DNA from: Anaerolineaceae bacterium UBA3924 | Lineage (GTDB): Bacteria > Chloroflexota > Anaerolineae > Anaerolineales > Anaerolineaceae | DNA: 11,033 nucleotides | Assembly: GCA_002385985.1 (NCBI GenBank) | Contig: DGEO01000012.1 | Coordinates: forward strand, 1 to 11,033 | Reading direction: 5' to 3' | Notes under the pieces: model-generated | Seen by the model: only the letters and a program-made list of their open reading frames with translations | Databases searched by the model: none | What the model was told of the DNA's origin: nothing | Program-made: the position numbers and the translations under genes | Shown: piece after piece, positions 6,573 through 11,033 of the stretch | Position numbering within the stretch: position 1 is the first letter of the stretch | Layout: each line of letters begins with the position of its first letter

Positions 6573-6813
6573 AAGCCGCACCATTCGCGCCTCGGAGCTG
6601 GGCGCGTATCTCTACTGCCAGCGGGCCTGGTGGTACCAGCTGCAGGGGCTGGAGCCGGAAAACCGCGCCGAACTGGAGCGCGGCGCCGGCTTTCACCGCC
6701 GCCACGGGCAGCGGGTGCTGGCCGCCCGCCTGGCGGCCGCAGCCGGCTGGGTGCTGCTGCTGGCCGCGCTGGCCCTGCTGGCCGCCGCGCTGGTGAGCGC
6801 CTGGATCGGGTGA
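6562..6813 (+). CDS. Cas4-like nuclease, N-terminal part (first Fe-S Cys, His motif, membrane segment)
   Basis: 83 aa. RASELGAYLYCQRAWWY (residues 9-25) is the start of Cas4/Dna2-like PD-(D/E)XK proteins, where the Cys (Cys19) is the first of four ligands of a 4Fe-4S cluster. GAGFHRRHG (41-49) supplies the conserved His (His45). The remainder (about 62-82) is a strong transmembrane segment. The ORF ends at TGA 6811-6813 before the catalytic core; the next ORF, in the same frame and three bases later, begins with another transmembrane segment and contains the rest of the nuclease. Hence this is either half of a split membrane nuclease or the front of one 256-residue gene broken by a nonsense codon. 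The ATG at 6562 overlaps the translin stop codon. Confidence 0.78.
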   Translation: MPGKSRTIRASELGAYLYCQRAWWYQLQGLEPENRAELERGAGFHRRHGQRVLAARLAAAAGWVLLLAALALLAAALVSAWIG

Positions 6814-6816
6814 GGG

Positions 6817-7332
6817 ATGCTGCTGTATCTGGGCCTCGGGCTGCTGGTTCTGGCAGCCCTGCTGTTGTGGTGGAGCCGGCGTCAGCGCCGTTCGGCCGGG
6901 CTGCCTGCTGGCCGGGTGGTCTACACCGACCCCAAAATTCTGGGCAAGCCCGAAAAGCCGCTCTACGACGGCGCGCTGGGTCTGGCCGGCCGCCCCGATT
7001 ACCTGGTTGAAGGCCCGGGCGGGGTCCCCATCCCGGTGGAGGTCAAGAGCGCATCCGCGCCGCCCGTCCCGCACGAAGGCCACCGCTTCCAGCTGCTGGC
7101 TTACTGCCTGCTGGTGCACTCCACCACCGGCCGCCGCCCGCCCTACGGGCTGCTGCGCTACCGCAACCGCACCTTCGCCGTGGACTACACCCCCGGGGCC
7201 GAAGGTGAGCTGCGCGCCCTGATCGAACAGATGCGCACCGGCATGCGCAAGCGCGAGCTACCCCGCTCGCACGAGCAGCCCGGCCGCTGTGCCCGCTGCG
7301 GCTACCGCCAGGTCTGCGACCAGCGGCTGTGA
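6817..7332 (+). CDS. Cas4-like nuclease, C-terminal part (PD-(D/E)XK core and three Fe-S Cys)
   Basis: 171 aa. Residues 1-19 are a membrane helix followed by RRQRR, which by the positive-inside rule puts the nuclease in the cytoplasm. The catalytic core reads GRPDYLVEG (Asp61), VPIPVEVKS (Glu75, Lys77) and FQLLAYCLLV (Gln92, Tyr96 of QxxxY): the PD-(D/E)XK, RecB/Cas4-type arrangement. The C-terminus CARCGYRQVC has Cys158, Cys161 and Cys167, the three ligands that complete the cluster started by Cys19 of the preceding ORF. Cas4-like enzymes are metal-dependent single-strand exonucleases. No cas1/cas2 or CRISPR array is in the window, so a CRISPR role is unsupported. All catalytic residues are intact, so the sequence does not look decayed. 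The ATG follows the upstream TGA after three bases with no well-spaced Shine-Dalgarno, so expression depends on reinitiation or readthrough. Confidence 0.82.
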   Translation: MLLYLGLGLLVLAALLLWWSRRQRRSAGLPAGRVVYTDPKILGKPEKPLYDGALGLAGRPDYLVEGPGGVPIPVEVKSASAPPVPHEGHRFQLLAYCLLVHSTTGRRPPYGLLRYRNRTFAVDYTPGAEGELRALIEQMRTGMRKRELPRSHEQPGRCARCGYRQVCDQRL

Positions 7333-7336
7333 GCCG

Positions 7337-8332
7337 TTAAACCTCCGCCAGGAAGACCTCGAGCGCCAGCTCGATGGGCATCTGCCCGGACTTGACCTGC
7401 TCGTCCACGTCCAGCAGGCGGCGGTAGATGGCCAGCAGCTGGCCCAGCTCAAAGCGGCGGGCCTGCACCATCAGCTTGCCGGCCTCATAGGAACGGATGC
7501 CCAGCTGCTCCAGCTCGCGCGGCGTGCCGCCGTCGTCCATCAGGTCACGGGCCTGAATCAGCAGGCGGAACTGGCGCGCGATCATGCCGAACAGGGTTTT
7601 GGGGTCCTGCTCCTGCAGCAGCACCTCCAGCTCGTGCAGGGCGCGCGAGCGCTCGCCGGCGGCCATGGCGTCCACCAGGGTGAACACGTCGGCATGCGCG
7701 CCGGCCGTGGTCAGCAGCTGCACGTCCTCCGCCTCCACCGGGCGGGAGTAGTTCACGTAAGTGAACAGCTTCTCCATTTCCTGCGCCGCCAGCGAGGTGT
7801 CGCTGCCGATGTAGGCGGCCAGCTGCTCGGCGGCCGGACGTTCAAAAGCGCCGCCCATCTCGCGGGCGTGGTCGAGGATCCATTTGGGCATCGAGGCCGG
7901 CGCGGGCAGGCGGGCCTCCTTGATATAGACCCGCGGCCCGGCCTTGCGCGCCCATTTGAGCAGCCAGTGACTGCTCTTAAGCTTCTCCCAGTCCTTGCCG
8001 GACCAGGTGTCTTCCACCAGCAGAACCAGGCGGGTGGTCTCGGGGACGCTGTCGAGCAGGGCCAGGAAGCGGGCGTTGCGCGAATCCTGCTCCCGCCCGG
8101 CCAGACTGGGACTGCGCAGGATCACCAGCCGCCGGTCAGCCAGGAAGGGCAGCGCCAGCACAGCGTTCTGCAGGTCTTCCAGCGCGGCCGTGCGCCCGTC
8201 CAGCCGGGTGATGTTCAGCTCGGCCAGGCCGGGGTCGCCCATCTTCTTGACCAGCTCGGCCTCGAAGGCCTGCAGGACCAGCCGGTCATCGCCGTAAACC
8301 AGGTACACGCAGGGAGCCGGGGTGTCCGCCAT
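7337..8332 (-). CDS. holA: DNA polymerase III subunit delta
   Basis: 331 aa, the expected length for HolA. The delta subunit is the clamp-loader wrench that opens the beta sliding clamp. The N-terminal CVYLVYGDDRLVLQAFEAELVKK matches the family's opening strand and helix, where delta lacks the ATP-binding P-loop. Further landmarks are LPFLADRRLVILRSPSL, TTRLVLLVEDT, the helical AAEQLAAYIGSDTSLAAQEMEKLFTYV and the collar-domain stretch KTLFGMIARQFRLLIQARDLM. A Shine-Dalgarno GGGGGAG (complement of 8337-8343) precedes the ATG. The gene is second in a minus-strand operon, 15 bases after the DUF6391-like gene, and meets the Cas4-like gene tail to tail with only 4 bases between the stop codons. 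Confidence 0.95.
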   Translation of the reverse strand: MADTPAPCVYLVYGDDRLVLQAFEAELVKKMGDPGLAELNITRLDGRTAALEDLQNAVLALPFLADRRLVILRSPSLAGREQDSRNARFLALLDSVPETTRLVLLVEDTWSGKDWEKLKSSHWLLKWARKAGPRVYIKEARLPAPASMPKWILDHAREMGGAFERPAAEQLAAYIGSDTSLAAQEMEKLFTYVNYSRPVEAEDVQLLTTAGAHADVFTLVDAMAAGERSRALHELEVLLQEQDPKTLFGMIARQFRLLIQARDLMDDGGTPRELEQLGIRSYEAGKLMVQARRFELGQLLAIYRRLLDVDEQVKSGQMPIELALEVFLAEV

Positions 8333-8347
8333 GCGTCTCCCCCGCGG

Positions 8348-8872
8348 TTAGCTCTCGGTCAGCACGCGGTGCAGGGGCACGCCGCGGCGCTGGTAGCGGG
8401 TGATCTCTTTGATGCGCAGGCCGGCCACGTCGGTGGAGGTGGTCAGCTTCTGCTGCATCAGCGGGCCGAGCGGCTGGGCGGCCATCAGCCCGAGGGTGGC
8501 GAAGGCCACCACCAGCGGCCAGCGGTCGAGCTTGCGGCGCGCATCCGAGCCGGTGCCCAGCATGGCCAGCATGCCGGCCGTTCCGGCCAGCGCGCCCTGG
8601 GCCACCAGGTTGGTGCCGCAGTTGGGGTGGATGGCCAGGTTCACCTCGCCGGCCTGCAGCCGGGAAAGGGCCTCGTCGGCGGCGCGCTGCAGCTCCTCCA
8701 GGCCGATCTCGCCGATCACCCAGAACCCGTTGGGGTCCGAATAGCCGGCCAGGCCCAGGTCGGGGCGCTTCTGCGCGATCACCTGCAGCGTGGCATGCTC
8801 CAGGGCATGATTGCGGCGAACGCGCTGGAGCGGGCGCGCACCGGTCTGGTTGAGGGATTGGAGAAGGTTCAT
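8348..8872 (-). CDS. DUF6391-like membrane protein
   Basis: 174 aa from the ATG at 8872. A second in-frame ATG at 8878 would add two residues, but the Shine-Dalgarno sequence ends one base from it and seven from 8872, so 8872 is preferred. RRNHALEHATL (residues 19-29) and LAIHPNCGTNL (79-89) are the signature motifs I associate with DUF6391, with a GLAGYSDPNGFWVIG block between them (40-54). The invariant-looking His, Glu, Asn and Cys residues could form a metal or active site, but no function is established to my knowledge. Two hydrophobic segments (about 89-106 and 118-135) follow the Cys motif, so the protein is probably membrane-embedded with a cytoplasmic N-terminal domain. It is the first gene of an operon with holA. 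Confidence 0.75.
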   Translation of the reverse strand: MNLLQSLNQTGARPLQRVRRNHALEHATLQVIAQKRPDLGLAGYSDPNGFWVIGEIGLEELQRAADEALSRLQAGEVNLAIHPNCGTNLVAQGALAGTAGMLAMLGTGSDARRKLDRWPLVVAFATLGLMAAQPLGPLMQQKLTTSTDVAGLRIKEITRYQRRGVPLHRVLTES

Positions 8873-8879
8873 GAACATG

Positions 8880-8885
8880 TCCTTT
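8880..8885 (-). promoter_or_regulatory. Ribosome binding site that decides the DUF6391-like start
   Basis: On the minus strand the sequence reads AAAGGA. It is 1 base from the ATG at 8878 and 7 bases from the ATG at 8872; only the latter spacing is normal. Confidence 0.6.
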
Positions 8886-8896
8886 CTGTAGGGGTT

Positions 8897-8902
8897 ATTG
8901 TA
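8897..8902 (-). promoter_or_regulatory. -10 box TACAAT for the DUF6391-holA operon
   Basis: On the minus strand TACAAT precedes a predicted start of transcription near 8890, leaving a short leader that still includes the Shine-Dalgarno sequence. The hexamer 17 bp upstream (ACCAAT) is a poor -35 match. Confidence 0.45.
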
Positions 8903-8984
8903 CCCTACTCACCGCGGGAATTGGTCCGCCGGCCCGGGCGGTCAAACCGGAGGTCCGGACTGGCTCCCCCGCCGGGCTTCCTTT

Positions 8985-8990
8985 TATAAT
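8985..8990 (+). promoter_or_regulatory. -10 box TATAAT for the nucleotidyltransferase gene, predicted leaderless
   Basis: A perfect TATAAT with six bases to the ATG at 8997, so transcription should begin at the start codon. No TTGACA-like box is found 16-18 bp upstream. Confidence 0.55.
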
Positions 8991-8996
8991 GGGCGC

Positions 8997-9866
8997 ATGA
9001 ACCTTCCCGCTGAAAAACAGGCTCTCCTCGACACATTGATCCCCGGGCTGGCGGCCGTGCCCGGCGTGGAAGCGCTGGCGCTGGGCGGCTCCTACGCCCG
9101 CGGCACGGCGCATCCCGGCTCGGACCTGGACATCGCGCTGTACTACCGCGAGGACGCACCGCTGGACGTGGAAGCTGTCCGCCGGATCGCCGCCGAGATC
9201 TCCATCCAGGGCGAGCCGGTGGTGACTGATCTGTACGGCTGGGGGCCCTGGGTGAACGGCGGCGCCTGGATTTACACCGCCGCCGGCAAAGTGGACTTTC
9301 TCTACCGCAGCCTGGACCAGGTGCAGCGCACCATCGACGCTGCCCGCCAGGGCAAGAGCGAGCACGACTTCGAGCAGCAGCCCGTGTTCGGCTTCTACTC
9401 GGTCACTTACCTGGGCGAGACGCTGGTCTGCCGCCCGCTGCACGACCCGGCCGGTCACCTGGAGCGGCTCAAGCGGCAGGTGCAGGTCTATCCCCCGGCG
9501 CTGAAGGAGCGCACCGTGAGCGGCTCGCTCTGGCTGACCGAGTTCTCCCTGCTGCACGCCCGGGCTTACGCCGCCGCCGGAGACGTGTACGCCGCCGCCG
9601 GAACGCTGGCCCGCTGCGCCTCCTTCCTGGTGCAGGCGCTGTTTGCCCTCAACGAGGTGTACTTCATCAACGACAAGACCGCCATGCGCGAAATCGCCGC
9701 CTTCCCCCTGGCCCCGGCCGGCTTCGTCGAACGCCTGCAGGCCATCCTGGGCTGCCCCGGCCGCGATCCCGAGTCCCTGGCCCGCTCGGCGGAGCAGATG
9801 GAAGCGCTGCGCGCCGAAACGGCCGCGCTGGCCGCACAGGCCTCTACACGTACATCCTCGATATAA
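8997..9866 (+). CDS. Nucleotidyltransferase-fold protein
   Basis: 289 aa. The polymerase-beta-like nucleotidyltransferase motif is complete: LALGGSYARGTAHPGSDLDIALYY (residues 27-50) gives the GGS loop and Asp43/Asp45, and KVDFLY supplies a third acidic residue (Asp100). This is the arrangement seen in aminoglycoside nucleotidyltransferases and related stand-alone enzymes that move an NMP onto a small molecule or protein. The helical C-terminal half (about 160-280), with an ARAYAAAGDVYAAAGTLARC repeat-like helix pair, resembles the substrate-binding half of such enzymes. The substrate cannot be told. The frame is open upstream to 8898, but the TATAAT ending six bases before 8997 and the motif position favour the ATG at 8997. 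The stop codon lies inside the next gene's -10 box. Confidence 0.85.
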   Translation: MNLPAEKQALLDTLIPGLAAVPGVEALALGGSYARGTAHPGSDLDIALYYREDAPLDVEAVRRIAAEISIQGEPVVTDLYGWGPWVNGGAWIYTAAGKVDFLYRSLDQVQRTIDAARQGKSEHDFEQQPVFGFYSVTYLGETLVCRPLHDPAGHLERLKRQVQVYPPALKERTVSGSLWLTEFSLLHARAYAAAGDVYAAAGTLARCASFLVQALFALNEVYFINDKTAMREIAAFPLAPAGFVERLQAILGCPGRDPESLARSAEQMEALRAETAALAAQASTRTSSI

Positions 9867-9867
9867 T
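9862..9867 (+). promoter_or_regulatory. -10 box TATAAT for lplA
   Basis: A perfect TATAAT that contains the stop codon (9864-9866) of the preceding gene. Transcription from about 9874 would give a 50-base leader holding a small hairpin (CCTGC 9880-9884, GCAGG 9888-9892). No good -35 box is seen, so co-transcription with the upstream gene is also possible. Confidence 0.45.
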
Positions 9868-9911
9868 TAATCCATTACGCCTGCCGCGCAGGTGGCCCAT
9901 ACTCATACTAC

Positions 9912-9917
9912 AGGTGG
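9912..9917 (+). promoter_or_regulatory. Ribosome binding site of lplA within a short repeat
   Basis: AGGTGG lies six bases before the ATG. It belongs to the second copy of CAGGTGG (9889-9895 and 9911-9917) and runs into the 8-base palindrome GGTGCACC (9916-9923) that abuts the start codon. Confidence 0.5.
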
Positions 9918-9923
9918 TGCACC

Positions 9924-10913
9924 ATGCTGTTTGTTGACAACCGTAACGAACACGATCCGGCCGTCAATCTGGCCCTGGAAGAGTACGTCCTGCGGACCTC
10001 TCCCGCGGGCACCGACCTGGTGCTCTTCTACATCAACGAGCCGTCCATCATCATCGGCCGGCACCAGAACACGCTGGAGGAGATCAACCAGGAGTTTGTG
10101 GAGCGCAACAATATTCACGTTGTCCGGCGGCTGTCCGGCGGCGGCGCGGTCTACCACGACCTGGGCAATCTCAACTTCAGCTTTATCACCGACTACCAGC
10201 GCGACAATTTCGCCAACTTCCGCAAATTCACCGAGCCGGTGGTGCGCGCCCTGGCCAAACTGGGCGTGCAGGCCGAGCTGAGCGGCCGCAACGACCTGGT
10301 GGTCGACGGGCGCAAGGTCTCGGGCAACGCCCAGCACATCTCCCGGGGCCGCATGGTCAGCCACGGCACGGTTTTGCTCAACTCCAACCTGGAGGACGTG
10401 GCCCAGGCGCTGCGCGTCACCGAAGGCAAGTTCGTCTCCAAGGCGGTCAAATCGGTGCGCAGCCGGGTGGCCAACATCTGCGAGTTCCTGGAACAGCCCA
10501 TCTCGGTCGAGGATTTCCGCCAGCTGCTGCTGGACACCTACTTTGAGGACGAAGCCGAGCGGCCCGACTACCCGCTCACCGAAGAGGACTGGGTCGCCGT
10601 GCGCCAGCTGGCCCGCGAGCGCTACAAGACCTGGGAATGGAACTACGGCCGCTCGCCGGACTTCAACGTGCAGAAAAAGGAGCGCTTCCCCGGCGGCGAG
10701 ATCGACGCCCGCCTGGACGTGCAGCGCGGCAAGATCCAGTCGGCCAAGTTCTACGGCGACTTCTTCTCCGAGATCGAACCGGAGGAGCTGGCCCCGCGCC
10801 TGGTGGGTGTGAATTACCGGCGCGAGGACCTGGCCGCGGCCCTGAAGGACGTGCCCATCGAGCGGTATTTTTCCGGCATGGACCTGGAGACCTTCCTGGA
10901 CTTCCTGTATTAG
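9924..10913 (+). CDS. lplA: Lipoate-protein ligase A
   Basis: 329 aa, with both the catalytic domain and the C-terminal accessory domain. LplA activates free lipoate with ATP to lipoyl-AMP and transfers it to the lysine of lipoyl domains in E2 subunits or the glycine-cleavage H protein. Landmarks are VNLALEEYVL (residues 14-23), IIIGRHQNTLEEIN (42-55), VVRRLSGGGAVYHDLGNLNFSF (66-87) and the lysine-containing GRKVSGNAQ (129-137; Lys131 matches the catalytic Lys). The accessory domain is recognisable from SPDFNVQKKERFPGGEIDARLDV to the C-terminal LEDFLDF-like helix. The cytoplasmic enzyme implies scavenging of lipoate. No lipoyl-dependent enzyme or lipA/lipB gene is in the window. Confidence 0.96.
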   Translation: MLFVDNRNEHDPAVNLALEEYVLRTSPAGTDLVLFYINEPSIIIGRHQNTLEEINQEFVERNNIHVVRRLSGGGAVYHDLGNLNFSFITDYQRDNFANFRKFTEPVVRALAKLGVQAELSGRNDLVVDGRKVSGNAQHISRGRMVSHGTVLLNSNLEDVAQALRVTEGKFVSKAVKSVRSRVANICEFLEQPISVEDFRQLLLDTYFEDEAERPDYPLTEEDWVAVRQLARERYKTWEWNYGRSPDFNVQKKERFPGGEIDARLDVQRGKIQSAKFYGDFFSEIEPEELAPRLVGVNYRREDLAAALKDVPIERYFSGMDLETFLDFLY

Positions 10914-10925
10914 AGGAGGGTCGTG

Positions 10926-10941
10926 CCTGCCGTCAGGCAGG
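10926..10941 (+). terminator. Small hairpin after lplA
   Basis: CCTGCC (10926-10931), loop GTCA, GGCAGG (10936-10941): a perfect 6-bp stem starting 13 bases after the stop codon. No T tract follows. Confidence 0.4.
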
Positions 10942-10950
10942 TGAGGGATT

Positions 10951-11033
10951 GACCCATCCCCCGGCCCACATGGAGGTGGCTCTCCCTCCCGATTGGTGAG
11001 GGGTGTGCTCCACCCATCCCCCACCCCCCCCCC
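10951..11033. repeat. Repeat-like non-coding tail with ACCCATCCCCC copies, ending in C10
   Basis: ACCCATCCCCC occurs exactly at 10952-10962 and 11012-11022, sixty bases apart. Read on the minus strand, 11019 downward resembles the spacer at 3012-3060 (both start GGATGGGTG and share CCTCACC and AGGGAGA blocks in order). The window closes with ten C (11024-11033). No gene is seen in 10914-11033. Confidence 0.5.

Noticed and set aside
6811..6813. TGA reassigned to tryptophan throughout this genome.
   Set aside because: TGA serves as a sensible stop for other genes here (3532-3534 and 7330-7332), so a genome-wide change is unlikely; local readthrough remains open.
6562..7332. CRISPR-Cas adaptation locus on the strength of the Cas4-like gene.
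   Set aside because: No cas1, cas2, effector gene or regularly spaced repeat array is seen anywhere in the window.
7289..8989. Long plus-strand open frame of 566 codons.
   Set aside because: It is antisense to holA and the DUF6391-like gene, whose proteins have clear family motifs; high GC content leaves long open frames on the opposite strand.
8879..8996. Shared operator between the divergent DUF6391 and nucleotidyltransferase promoters.
   Set aside because: The two -10 boxes are over 80 bases apart and I found no convincing inverted repeat between them.
8997..9866. Aminoglycoside resistance or a toxin-antitoxin MntA/HepT pair.
   Set aside because: Only the generic nucleotidyltransferase motif is visible. 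The chain is much longer than MntA-type antitoxins, no HepT-like partner is adjacent, and the substrate cannot be read from sequence.

Overview
The window is GC-rich (roughly two thirds G+C by eye) bacterial DNA with tightly packed genes. I infer a member of the Chloroflexota, probably Anaerolineae-like. The clues are lipoproteins with Thr/Pro-rich linkers, a DUF3467 protein, a DUF6391-type protein, a bacterial translin homologue and a membrane-embedded Cas4-like nuclease. This assignment rests on gene content only; no rRNA or tRNA is present. The left edge cuts into a gene. The right edge ends in a run of ten C, which looks like a contig end.

Positions 1-3147 hold the 3' part of a large secreted M23-type peptidase-fold protein with Ig/FN3/PPC-like modules, a strong GC hairpin, and a lipoprotein with WD40/TolB-like propeller repeats. 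A structured non-coding spacer follows. Positions 3148-5032 hold an alkyltransferase-like DNA-repair protein (Trp in place of the acceptor Cys), a PsbP/DUF1795-like protein coupled to it, and a lipoprotein with a Thr/Pro linker and a laminin-G-like domain.

Positions 5037-7332 look like one operon under an AT-rich promoter: ssb, a DUF3467 protein, a translin-family nucleic-acid-binding protein, and a Cas4-like PD-(D/E)XK nuclease. The nuclease is divided into two same-frame ORFs by a single TGA lying exactly between two transmembrane segments. Single-strand binding protein, translin and a membrane-tethered Fe-S nuclease, in close spacing or overlap, suggest a nucleic-acid processing module. 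This is the most interesting part of the window.

Positions 7337-8872 on the minus strand hold a two-gene operon: a DUF6391-like membrane protein, then holA (DNA polymerase III delta subunit), which converges on the nuclease gene with a 4-bp gap. Positions 8997-10913 hold a nucleotidyltransferase-fold protein and lplA (lipoate-protein ligase A). The last 120 bases are non-coding and repeat-like.

Three of the plus-strand promoters place the -10 box 6-7 bases before the ATG, so their mRNAs are predicted to be leaderless. Several genes inside operons instead carry recognisable Shine-Dalgarno sequences.
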